Shown here: one piece after another, positions 1 to 8,600 of the stretch
How positions within the stretch are numbered: position 1 is the first letter of the stretch
Layout: the number at the start of each line of letters is the position of its first letter
Source of the DNA: an uncultured Rhodospirillales bacterium
GTDB taxonomy: Bacteria > Pseudomonadota > Alphaproteobacteria > ATCC43930 > CGMCC-115725
Length of the DNA: 64,000 bases
Direction of reading: 5' to 3'
Assembly: GCA_903822185.1 (NCBI GenBank)
Contig: CAIJOA010000011.1
Span: forward strand, 744,001 to 808,000
Made by a program: the position numbers and the translations under genes
The notes under the pieces: model-generated
Databases searched by the model: none
Seen by the model: only the letters and a program-made list of their open reading frames with translations
What the model was told of the DNA's origin: nothing

Positions 1-348
1 CGTCAGATGCGTGCCGAACGTGCCCATGTCTTCGACGTGATCATCGAGGAAATGGCGGACCTGATCGATCACCGTCTGAAGACGGCTTCCGGTCTCGAGC
101 ACATCGACCTGATCCTGGGCCGTGCCGAAATAATGTTTATAGAGTTCGGCGTTGACCGCCTCGGCAAAGGGTGTCTGCGTCGCCATGATCGCGTCGATGC
201 TGCGCTTCAGCGCCGGCATCGTGCCCGCGGCGTAATTGTACCAGACCGTATAATTGTGGGGCGTCGGCGCGATGCCGTGGATGGCCATCATGCGGCACGC
301 ATCCTCGGCCAATTTGGCGGCTTCGTTCTTCGTCGGCGCAATCGTCAT
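1..348 (-). CDS. Diguanylate cyclase N-terminal region (partial, runs off the left edge)
   Basis: The reading frame is open from an ATG at 346-348 to the window edge, giving 116 residues. It starts MTIAPTKNEAAKLAEDACRM and has the pattern HGIAPTPHNYTVWYNYAAG, which is typical of the helical N-terminal region of many alphaproteobacterial GGDEF diguanylate cyclases. In those proteins a coiled segment and a GGDEF domain follow, making the second messenger c-di-GMP. The GGDEF domain itself lies outside the window, so the activity is inferred from the N-terminal pattern only. No signal peptide or membrane segment is visible, so a cytoplasmic protein is likely. A perfect CtrA-type box lies about 90 bases upstream. 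Confidence 0.6.
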   Translation of the reverse strand, partial: MTIAPTKNEAAKLAEDACRMMAIHGIAPTPHNYTVWYNYAAGTMPALKRSIDAIMATQTPFAEAVNAELYKHYFGTAQDQVDVLETGSRLQTVIDQVRHFLDDHVEDMGTFGTHLT

Positions 349-438
349 GCGTGCACGTCTGCTCCACCGACCGAATTGAGAACCGGGTCGATGAGGTGGT
401 ACCGCAATACCCGGTTTACGGGTTCTATCCGGCGATCG

Positions 439-454
439 TTAAGGAAGTCTTAAC
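439..454. promoter_or_regulatory. CtrA-type binding box TTAA-N7-TTAAC
   Basis: The sequence TTAAGGAAGTCTTAAC matches the full alphaproteobacterial CtrA consensus TTAA-N7-TTAAC without mismatch. It sits about 91 bases upstream of the start of the diguanylate cyclase gene, which reads to the left. A further half site (TTAAC) occurs near 499. CtrA controls motility and signalling genes in several Rhodospirillales, so control of a c-di-GMP gene would fit. The regulatory role is inferred. Confidence 0.55.
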
Positions 455-528
455 AAAGCCAAGCATCCGCTGCGAAGTCTGTGGATGGATCGGTGCGTTA
501 ACAAGGATCTTCGGGATAACTAGGGGTT

Positions 529-563
529 CCGTACAGCAGCGGACCGGGTCCGCCGCTGTACGG
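529..563. terminator. Strong hairpin downstream of the alpha/beta-hydrolase gene
   Basis: CCGTACAGCAGCGGACC is followed after one base by its complement GGTCCGCCGCTGTACGG. This forms an almost perfect 17-base-pair stem with one A.C mismatch. It starts 10 bases beyond the stop of the leftward hydrolase gene. There is no clear run of U after the stem on either strand, so it may be a Rho-type end, a processing barrier or an mRNA-stabilising stem rather than a classical intrinsic terminator. Confidence 0.5.
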
Positions 564-572
564 TATCCACAG

Positions 573-1718
573 TTAGAGAACCTTGCGGTTCGTCCAATCG
601 ACGAGCTTGTCGGCAAGGGTGTTGACGATCTTCTCGCCGTCCTTCTGCTTGAAGGGGAAGTGACGCGCGCCTTCGAGCGTATAGGACTCGCCCCGCGCGC
701 CGACGACCTGGTCGTAGATCGCCGTTTCGGTCGGGAACGTGCCTTCATCGGCGGAGAAGCGCACGTTCAGCACCGGCACGGAAGTTTCGGCGATGCGCTT
801 CGGCCCGTCGGCGATGGTCAGCGGGCTCCACTGGCTGAGATAGGATTTCAGCGTCGTGAAACGGCCATACATCGCCGCCGAGAAATTCGTCTGCTGCGCG
901 TTGCCGAAGATGGTGCCGTTGGCCGGACGATCGTTCGGGTCGATCGAACCATCGAGCGTCGCCGGGTTCGCATAAGTGCGATAGATGACGAAGCCCATGT
1001 CGCGCGCCGGCATATTGCCCTTGGGGTTGCGCAGTTCGCGCAACCGCGAAACCGCCCAATCGGTGATACGTTCGTGCCGCGCCTTTTGCGCCGCGCGATA
1101 ATGGGCAAGCCATTGTTTATCGTAAGGCGGGCCGTTCTCGGGATTGAACATATCCATCGCCGGATCGGTACCGAACGGATCGGTTTCCGAGAGGATCGCC
1201 GGATCGAGCGTGACGCGGAATTTCTGCGCCCGGCCCAGATGCCCGCCGACGATCGCGATGCCGTCGGCCTTCGGCAGATCGTCCTGAATAATGTCGAAGG
1301 GATCGCCGTCGGGCGTCGAGGTAATAGTGAGCTTTTCGGCCTGCGACTGATAGAGCGACATGACCGGACCGCCCGCCGAATTGGCGATCAGCACGACTTT
1401 CTTATAGCCCTGGTCGCGTAGGAATTTGACGCCGGCGCCGACGTCTTGAATCACGCGTTCCATCAACAGCGTGCTGTCGTTATTCGCGGCGCGGCTGTTG
1501 AGGCCGAGGATCGCGCTTTTGCGCGCGACCAGCGGCTCGATCAGATAATGATTCCAGAAGCTGACCGCCGGATGGAGAACGATATAGGCGACATCCTTGC
1601 TGCAGCCTTCATCCGCGAAGTTGCCATAGACCTTGGGGTTGGTCAGTTCCTGAACGCCCTGGCCCATTTCGACATTCTTGCTGGGCCGGCAACTGATCGC
1701 GACGATACGACCTACCAT
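573..1718 (-). CDS. Alpha/beta-hydrolase family protein (probable esterase)
   Basis: This 381-residue protein has an alpha/beta-hydrolase layout. An early strand reads VAYIVLHPAVSFWNHY (about residues 43-58). A nucleophile-elbow-like segment VVLIANSAGGPV follows at about 108-119, with the Ser in NSAG in place of the usual GxSxG. The C-terminal region has an acid-type segment (VLNVRFSADEGTFP) and a His in ARHFPF near the end, a plausible catalytic His. No signal peptide is seen. ATG 1718 is chosen because TTTAGGAG lies 8 bases upstream. The gene is the third in a leftward run after a cupin dioxygenase and a binding protein, so it may hydrolyse the imported compound or a product of it. The substrate is unknown. 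Confidence 0.65.
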   Translation of the reverse strand: MVGRIVAISCRPSKNVEMGQGVQELTNPKVYGNFADEGCSKDVAYIVLHPAVSFWNHYLIEPLVARKSAILGLNSRAANNDSTLLMERVIQDVGAGVKFLRDQGYKKVVLIANSAGGPVMSLYQSQAEKLTITSTPDGDPFDIIQDDLPKADGIAIVGGHLGRAQKFRVTLDPAILSETDPFGTDPAMDMFNPENGPPYDKQWLAHYRAAQKARHERITDWAVSRLRELRNPKGNMPARDMGFVIYRTYANPATLDGSIDPNDRPANGTIFGNAQQTNFSAAMYGRFTTLKSYLSQWSPLTIADGPKRIAETSVPVLNVRFSADEGTFPTETAIYDQVVGARGESYTLEGARHFPFKQKDGEKIVNTLADKLVDWTNRKVL

Positions 1719-1734
1719 CGGTAAAACTCCTAAA

Positions 1735-2754
1735 TTACTGAGCGAGAAATTCGTTTGTCATGAGTTCGGCCACGGCCGGCTTGCGGCTCATGTTCTGGTC
1801 GTACTGCATCAGCAGATCGACCATGCCCGACCATTCTTCGGGGCTCGACCAGCCGACCGGCTTGCCGGCGGATTCCTTCGACACCATCTTTTCCGGCACC
1901 ATCTCATAGGCATATTCGGCCAGGATTTCCGGCGCCGGGGTTTCGTCATACTGCTTGTGGACGATCACTGAGGCTTCGGGCACGGCCTTCTTCGGATCGG
2001 CGATCATGTAGGCCCAGGCCTTTTGCGTCGCCTTGACGAAATGCCGGATCATGTCCGGGTCTTTCTGGATCGTCTCCGTACGCACCATCAGGCCGCTGCC
2101 GATCAACGGCAGATAATCCGAGAACACGAATTGATGGACGATCTCGCCCTTCTGCTTGAACAGCCATTCGCCGGTCGAGCCGAGAATGAAATTGCCGGAG
2201 GCATCGACCTGCTTGGCGCCGAAGATGCCGTAATAGCTGCGGAAGTCCCAGTTGATCAGCTGTACCTTGCTGGCATCGACGCCGGTCGCCTTGGCGAAGC
2301 TGGGCCAGAGGATAAACGCCATCGAACCGGGCACGAAACCGAGCTTGCGGCCTTCGAGATCTTTCGGCGTCTTGATACCCGAGGATTCGAAATAAGCCAT
2401 CGACAACGCATCGCGTTGACCGAAGACCGCGACCATGCGCAGCGGCAATTCGCTTTTGCCCGCCGCCTCGGCCAGCGACGCCGCCGCAACGTTGCCGATA
2501 TCCGCCTGGCCGCCAGTCAGAATCTGCATCGCCTGGGTCGAACCGCTGCTACTTTTGATCGTGACGTCGAGGCCTTCATCGGCGTACCAGCCGCGTTCCT
2601 TCGCGATCCAGAAACCGAAATGCTGTGGTTGGATACCGGTCCATTCCAGCACCAACGTCACCGGCTTGAGTTTGTCGGCGGCAAAACTGCCGCCGGTCAT
2701 CGCCAGCAACGCCGCCCCCGCGACGAAACCGGCACGCAACACGCGATTGACCAT
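1735..2754 (-). CDS. ABC transporter substrate-binding protein, NMT1/THI5-like
   Basis: This 339-residue protein has an N-terminal signal peptide (about 25 residues ending SFAA). The mature part begins VTLVLEWTGIQPQHFGFWIA and has the family features of a periplasmic binding protein for small planar molecules: GWYADEGLDVTI, then SSSGSTQAMQILTGGQADIG. Relatives bind pyrimidine precursors, nitrate, taurine or aromatic compounds. Its ATG shares one base with the TAA of the upstream cupin gene (TAATG), implying translational coupling. The likely partners are the ATPase and permease transcribed divergently from 3916. The ligand cannot be assigned. Confidence 0.85.
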   Translation of the reverse strand: MVNRVLRAGFVAGAALLAMTGGSFAADKLKPVTLVLEWTGIQPQHFGFWIAKERGWYADEGLDVTIKSSSGSTQAMQILTGGQADIGNVAAASLAEAAGKSELPLRMVAVFGQRDALSMAYFESSGIKTPKDLEGRKLGFVPGSMAFILWPSFAKATGVDASKVQLINWDFRSYYGIFGAKQVDASGNFILGSTGEWLFKQKGEIVHQFVFSDYLPLIGSGLMVRTETIQKDPDMIRHFVKATQKAWAYMIADPKKAVPEASVIVHKQYDETPAPEILAEYAYEMVPEKMVSKESAGKPVGWSSPEEWSGMVDLLMQYDQNMSRKPAVAELMTNEFLAQ

Positions 2755-3746
2755 TACTTCACCCCTTCAGCCAGCTTGATGGTTCCCTTGGTTTCGAACA
2801 GCAGTGTCGCCGGCGCCGTCTCGCGCGTGCCGAAGGTATGTTCGATGCCGTAGGGCATGCAGAACATCGTTCCGGCGGGCGCATCGATATAACCAAGCTC
2901 GGTCTTTTGATCGGCATCGCCGGCATGGACGAAATGGATTTCGTTGCGGACGTTGTTGCGATGATAGAAAGGTGGGCCTTCACCGGCGCCCTGCTTGCTG
3001 ATGTCGAGTTCCATCATGCTGTTGGCGAACAAGCGTAAGGGACGATGCGTACCCGGCACGTCGTTCGGAATGGCATCCATGTCGATCGCATAAACGAGAT
3101 CATGCGAGCCGACGATGTCTTTGACGCCCAACGGATCGTAACGACGCTTCACATTGGCGGTCCAATCGAGGCCGTTGATCCGCTCTTCCCACGAAATCTG
3201 TTCTGGCTTTTCGACATCGGTCAGTGGGAAGGTCGGGCGGACGACCTGCAGATCGACCGTATGCCAATGCTCGCTGGGACGAAGCTCGATCTGGCTTTCG
3301 AGAATGAAGTCGAAGAAATCTTTGCTTTCCGGCACGACGCGATACCGCACACCACGGCCGATATGAATGAAGCGGCCCGGCTTGGCTTCAAGTTCACCCA
3401 ACTCGGTCAGGAAACGCGCGCGGCCGCGATGAATGAAATGCAGTTCCTCATGCGCGGTCGAGCGCCAGGTATAGGTCATCGGCGCGGTGCGCTTGCTGAG
3501 CTTGAAACGCATCTGTTCCAAATCGGCGAGAACCGTTGGTTCGGCCGAGGCATCGGTCTCGTCCGCCGTCGTCAGTTTGTGAAGGTCTAATTGAAAATAG
3601 GGAATGTTCCCGGTGAAGGATTCTGCGCCGTAGGATTTCACGTCCTTCACATCCATGGCAATGCGATCGCCGCCATCGATCTTTTCCAGAAATTCGTCGG
3701 CCCGCACTTCGCGACCGCGCGTCAAGATCGTTCGGGAAACAGCCAT
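2754..3746 (-). CDS. Double-cupin protein, homogentisate 1,2-dioxygenase-like
   Basis: This 330-residue protein has two cupin halves. The N-terminal half holds HEELHFIHRGRARFLTELG and then PGRFIHIGRGVRYRV, closely following the pattern of the homogentisate dioxygenase family. The C-terminal half holds FYHRNNVRNEIHFVHAG and MPYGIEHTFG, which supply His and Glu residues suitable for an Fe(II) site. It is shorter than true homogentisate dioxygenase (about 430 residues), so a related ring-cleaving enzyme is more likely. The ATG at 3746 is preferred over an upstream in-frame start because GGAG lies 7 bases before it. It is the first gene of a leftward set with a binding protein and a hydrolase. 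Confidence 0.65.
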   Translation of the reverse strand: MAVSRTILTRGREVRADEFLEKIDGGDRIAMDVKDVKSYGAESFTGNIPYFQLDLHKLTTADETDASAEPTVLADLEQMRFKLSKRTAPMTYTWRSTAHEELHFIHRGRARFLTELGELEAKPGRFIHIGRGVRYRVVPESKDFFDFILESQIELRPSEHWHTVDLQVVRPTFPLTDVEKPEQISWEERINGLDWTANVKRRYDPLGVKDIVGSHDLVYAIDMDAIPNDVPGTHRPLRLFANSMMELDISKQGAGEGPPFYHRNNVRNEIHFVHAGDADQKTELGYIDAPAGTMFCMPYGIEHTFGTRETAPATLLFETKGTIKLAEGVK

Positions 3747-3915
3747 ATTGATCTCCACTGATGACGTCGGCAGGGCGTGGCCGTCGAACACCACCACCCA
3801 ACAAAACCGATCTTAGCGGCAACGGTCGCATATTTGTGCTTGCCGTGGAAGGGGCGTTCATACACGTTAGAAAAGTAATGCGCGACAGTGCGCTGAAAGA
3901 TCGAGCATCGAACCG
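3747..3915. promoter_or_regulatory. Divergent promoter region of the uptake/catabolic cassette
   Basis: This 169-base gap separates the leftward cupin-binding protein-hydrolase genes from the rightward ATPase-permease genes, so both promoters must lie here or just upstream. I see no convincing -35/-10 pair and no strong palindrome, and no regulator gene is adjacent. Confidence 0.5.
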
Positions 3916-4755
3916 GTGACAATCGAAATTTCAACTGAACAGGTTACGCACGCCCACAAAAGCAAACCGTTCATCGAAGCCGAAGGGCTGCGTATCGCCT
4001 TCGGTGCGACCCCTGCACTCGACGGCATCGACCTCACTATCGCTGAAGGGGAATTTTTTTCCATTCTTGGCCCCAGCGGCTGCGGCAAAAGCACATTTTT
4101 GCTGCTGACGGCCGGATTGCTACACCCAACCGGGGGCAAAATTTCCGTCGAGGGAAAACCGGTGCGCGGCGCTTACACCAACGCCGGGATCACCTTTCAG
4201 AATCACAATCTTTTAGAGTGGCGCACGGTTCTCGATAACGTGCTGCTGCCGCTCGAAATAAGGCACATCAAGAACGACCGCTTCGTCACGCGCGCGCATG
4301 AATTGCTGGCAATGACCGGGCTGGATGAGTTCGAAAATCATTATCCGCATCAACTGTCAGGCGGCATGCGGCAACGCGTGGCCATTTGCCGCGCCCTCGT
4401 TTGCGACTTGCCGCTGCTGTTGATGGACGAGCCGTTCGGCGCACTCGACGCGCTGACGCGCGAGGAACATCAACTATTGTTGCAGGATATTTGGCTGCAT
4501 GAACGCAAGACGGTGCTGTTCATCACCCACGATATTCGCGAGGCGATCCTGTTGTCCGACCGTGTCGCGATCATGTCGCCGCGGCCGGGACGTATTCTCG
4601 ATCTGCTGACCATCGATCTGCCACGACCGCGCAGTCAGGATGTCAGCGAGTCACCCGAATTCATCGAGTATTCGCGCCGCATCCGCAGTCAGCTTTTCGC
4701 CAAGCCGCTCTCTTCCAAGATGGCGGCTTCCAAGATGACCGGAAAAACCAAATGA
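3916..4755 (+). CDS. ABC transporter ATP-binding protein, NitT/TauT type
   Basis: This 279-residue ATPase has Walker A GPSGCGKST (about residues 53-61), the signature LSGGMRQRVAICRAL, Walker B LLLMDEPFGALDA and the switch His in FITHDIREA. The sequence type belongs to the SsuB/TauB/NrtD group that energises uptake of sulfonates, nitrate, pyrimidine precursors and aromatic acids. The start is a GTG at 3916 with only a weak ribosome site. The final ATGA overlaps the permease start. The likely binding protein is the one at 1735-2754 on the divergent arm. Confidence 0.9.
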   Translation: MTIEISTEQVTHAHKSKPFIEAEGLRIAFGATPALDGIDLTIAEGEFFSILGPSGCGKSTFLLLTAGLLHPTGGKISVEGKPVRGAYTNAGITFQNHNLLEWRTVLDNVLLPLEIRHIKNDRFVTRAHELLAMTGLDEFENHYPHQLSGGMRQRVAICRALVCDLPLLLMDEPFGALDALTREEHQLLLQDIWLHERKTVLFITHDIREAILLSDRVAIMSPRPGRILDLLTIDLPRPRSQDVSESPEFIEYSRRIRSQLFAKPLSSKMAASKMTGKTK

Positions 4756-5537
4756 ACTGGTTCAACCGCACTTGGCCTTCGATCCTTTTCGCCGTGTTGC
4801 TTGTCGTCGTTTGGGAAGCTGCCGCCGATTATTTCCACATCCCTGACATCCTGCTGCCGGCGCCGTCTAAGGTCATTGCCGGCATGATCGGCGCAACGCC
4901 GCTGTATCTCAAACATGTCTGGCCGACACTTAACGAGATCCTGCTCGGGTATGCTATCGCCTTGGCGCTCGGGACACTCTGTGGCCTGATCATCGCCTTC
5001 TCCCGCTTCATGGGGAATGCGATCTATCCCGCGCTGGTCGCAACCCAGATCATGCCGAAGGTCGCCTTCGCACCCCTTCTCGTCGTCTGGTTCGGCTTTG
5101 GACTGATGCCGAAGCTGATCTTGATCGCGCTGATCGCGTTCTTCCCGATCGTTATCAACACGGTCGTCGCGCTCAACATGACGTCGCAGGAAACGATCTA
5201 TCTTTTCCGCTCGATGGGCGCCGGCCCGGTGCAGACCTTCTTCAAGCTGCGCCTGCCCGCCGCGCTGCCGGTGTTTTTCGGTGGTCTGAAAATCGCCGCG
5301 ACCTTCGCCGTGATCGGCGTCGTCGTCGCCGAGTTCTATAGCTCGGACAAAGGGCTCGGCTATCTGTTGCTGCTGGAAGTCTCGAACGGCGACACGACGC
5401 GCGCGTTTGGCTCGATCATCTATCTGACGCTGCTCGGCCTGCTGGTCTTCGGCGTCGTCGTGCTGATCGAACGGCTGATGGTGCCGGCGCATATGCTCAA
5501 ACGTTTCGACGAGACGAGCGGACGCACGGCGGGGTAA
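4752..5537 (+). CDS. ABC transporter permease, NitT/TauT type
   Basis: This 261-residue inner-membrane protein has about six hydrophobic segments (first at roughly residues 8-28). The cytoplasmic loop that contacts the ATPase follows SMGAGPVQTFFKLRLPAALP (about 156-175), the classical EAA-type region of SsuC/TauC proteins. Its ATG overlaps the ATPase stop (ATGA), so the two are coupled. It would work as a homodimer with the ATPase and the periplasmic binding protein encoded at 1735. A palindromic repeat follows the stop. Confidence 0.9.
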   Translation: MNWFNRTWPSILFAVLLVVVWEAAADYFHIPDILLPAPSKVIAGMIGATPLYLKHVWPTLNEILLGYAIALALGTLCGLIIAFSRFMGNAIYPALVATQIMPKVAFAPLLVVWFGFGLMPKLILIALIAFFPIVINTVVALNMTSQETIYLFRSMGAGPVQTFFKLRLPAALPVFFGGLKIAATFAVIGVVVAEFYSSDKGLGYLLLLEVSNGDTTRAFGSIIYLTLLGLLVFGVVVLIERLMVPAHMLKRFDETSGRTAG

Positions 5538-5572
5538 TGCCCTCTTTACTTCGTCGTCGTTATTTTTCTTAT

Positions 5573-5652
5573 CGTCACCCCCGCGAAAGCGGGGGTCCAT
5601 CTCGATAACGGATTCGCTGCCCGGATGGATTCCCGCATACGCGGGAATGACG
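5573..5652. repeat. REP-like palindromic repeat, family A, copy 1
   Basis: An 80-base element begins CGTCACCCCCGCGAAAGCGG and ends ATTCCCGCATACGCGGGAAT followed by GACG. Two short hairpins (CCCCCGC-gaaa-GCGGGGG and TTCCCGC-atac-GCGGGAA) are joined by about 30 less conserved bases. The termini CGTCA and TGACG are complementary. A second copy is at 28364-28441. Elements of this sequence are widespread between genes in alphaproteobacteria. It lies between convergent genes (permease and metH), where it may also limit read-through. Confidence 0.8.
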
Positions 5653-5675
5653 AATTAAAAGAAGGTCGAGCAGTC

Positions 5676-8600
5676 CTAAACCGAGAAATACTTCGCCTGG
5701 GGATGAACCAGCACGATGGCCGAGGTCGATTGCTCGGGTTCAAGCTGATCCTCGTCCGATAGCGCGAGGCCGATCTGTTCGGCCCCCAGCAACGCCAAGA
5801 GCTGACGCTGATCGCCCAGATTGGGGCACGCCGGATAACCGAAGGAATAGCGGCTGCCGCGATAGTTCTGCTGCAGCATCGTCGCCATGTCGCGCGGTTC
5901 GTCGGCAGAGAAACCAAGCTCGGCTCGAATGCGCTTGTGCGTGTATTCGGCGAGCGCTTCGGCCATTTCTACCGAAATGCCATGCAGGTAGAGATAATCC
6001 TGATAACGGTTTTCGGCGAACCATTCGCGCGCGACTTCCGAGGCGCGTGCGCCCACCGTCACCAACTGTAACCCGATGACATCGCGCTGCGGGTCGCTGA
6101 CATCGCGCAGGAAGTCCGCGATGCAGAGACCGCCATCCTTGTTCTGGCGCGGCAAGCTGAAACGCCCGGCTTCGGTCTTGCCGTCTTCATCGAACAGGAT
6201 GACATCGTTGCCGTCAGCGGCGGCGCGCCAATAGCCGTAGGCTGCCTTTGGCTGAAGAATGTCGTCCTGCGCGATGAGGTCGAGCATGCGCTTGAGGATC
6301 GGACGCAATTCGTGATGCGACCATTCCATGAATTCCTCGAGCGTGCGGCCTTCCTTGCGATAGCCCCACTGGAATTGATAGAGCATGCGTTCGTTGATGT
6401 AGGGCACCAGCGCCTTGACCGGCACATGCTCGATGATGCGCGGCCCCCAGAACGGCGGCGTTGGCACCGTCATTCCCTGATGCAGCTCGGCACGGCGCAT
6501 GCGGATTTCTTCGACATCGACCGGACGCAGGATCTTCGCATCGGCGGCGCGGCCTAGCTTGCGCTTCTCATTGACCGGCCTGCCCTCGTTGGCGGCGCGG
6601 CGTTCGGCTACCAATTCGTCGAACTTGCCGGTGGCGATCGTCTCCATCAGGCTCAACCCGTCGAACGCGTCGCCCGCATAAACCACGCCGCCGGTGCCAT
6701 AGGCCTTGGCACAATCTTCCTCGACATAGCGCCGCGTCAGCGCCGCGCCGCCAAGAACGACGGGATATTTGAGGCCCTGGCGCGTCATCTCTTCCAGATT
6801 CTCGCGCATCACCACGGTCGATTTGACCAGCAGGCCCGACATGCCGATGGCGTCGGCCTTGTTGGCGAGGGCCGCTTCGAGAATCGACGAGATCGGCTGC
6901 TTGATGCCGAGATTGATGACCTTGTAGCCGTTGTTGGTGAGGATGATATCGACGAGATTCTTACCGATGTCGTGCACGTCGCCCTTCACCGTCGCGAGGA
7001 CGATGGTGCCGCGCTGATTGCCTTCCTTGCGCTCCATATGCGGCTCGAGGAAACCAACGGCGGCCTTCATCGTCTCGGCCGATTGCAGGACGAAAGGCAA
7101 CTGCATCTTGCCCGAACCGAACAATTCACCGACGACCTTCATCCCGTCCAATAGGAAGGTGTTGATGATCGTCAGCGGCGGATGCTTTTTCATCGCTTCG
7201 GCGAGATCGTCTTCGAGACCCGGACGGTCGCCATCGACAATGCGTTGCGACAGGCGTGGACCGACCTCGGTCGGGCGTTCCTTCTTCTTCACTTGATCCA
7301 GCGTACGATCGCGGAACAGCGCGATGAAGGCATGAAGCGGATCGACGCCTTCGCGGCGGCGGTCGAAGATCAAATCCTCGGCCGCGTTGCGCTCTTCTTC
7401 GGCGATCGAATGAAGCGGCATGATTTTGGAGATATGAAGGATCGCCGAGGTCAAGCCGCGCTTCAACGCATGATCGAGATAGACCGAGTTGAGCACCGCA
7501 CGCGCCGCCGGATTGAGGCCGAACGAAATGTTCGAAAGGCCCAGCAAAATCTGGCAAGACGGCATCGCCTTTGAAATCTGCTCGATCCCATCGAGGGTTT
7601 CGATGCCGAGCTTGCGGTCGTCCTCGTTGCCGGTGCAGATCGTGAAGGTCAGCGGATCGATGATGAGATCGGATTCCTTGAGGCCGAACTTGCCGCAGGC
7701 GAAGTCGCGCAAACGCAGCGCCAGTTCGACCTTGCGAGCGCAATCCTTGGCCATGCCCTGCTCGTCGATGGTCAGGGCGATGACGGCGGAACCGAAGCGG
7801 CGTGCGAGTTCCAGGCGCTTCGCCGCCGGCTCCTCGCCGTCTTCGAAATTGATCGAATTGAGGATCGCCTTGCCGCCATAGAGCTTCAGCGACGCTTCGA
7901 TCACCGGCAGTTCGGTGCTGTCGATCACCAGCGGCGCCGTCACCGAGCCGCGCATACGGCTGATGACTTCACCCATTTCGGCGATCTCGTCGCGGCCAAC
8001 GAACGCGGTGCAGACATCGAGCGCGTGCGAGCCTTCCTTGATCTGCTCGCGCGCCATCTCGATGCAGCCGTCCCACTCGCCTTGTTCCTGATATTGGCGA
8101 AATCGCTTCGAGCCGTTGGCGTTGCAGCGTTCGCCGACCGAGAGATAGGCATTTTCCTGGCGCAGCGGGGTTTGGGAATAAAGCGATGCGACGGCAGGCA
8201 CCCAGACGAAGCTGCGTTTCTTCGCGCGCGGACGCAGGCCGCCATCGGCCAGCCGGCCCAGCATCGCATGTAGCGCGCCGATATGTTCGCCCGTGGTGCC
8301 GCAGCAGCCGCCGATGAGGCTGACGCCGTCTTCGGTGACGAAGCGTTCTTGCCATTGCGCCAGTTCGTGCGGTGACAGCGGATAGTGCGCGTGGCCGTGA
8401 TGCAGTTCGGGCAGGCCGGCATTGGGCTGCACCAAGATGCGGCCCGGCCAGTTATCCGACAGCCATTTGACGTGCTCCGCCATTTCCTGCGGGCCGGTGG
8501 CGCAGTTGATGCCGATGAGCGGCACGTCCAGCGCATCGATCACCGTCGCCGCAGCGGCGATGTCGGCACCGACGAGAAGCGTGCCCGTCGTTTCAACCGT

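Noticed and set aside
351-1421. A 356-codon plus-strand frame opposite the hydrolase gene
   Set aside because: It has Arg-rich shadow composition and no motifs. The minus-strand hydrolase has a good ribosome site and a coherent fold.
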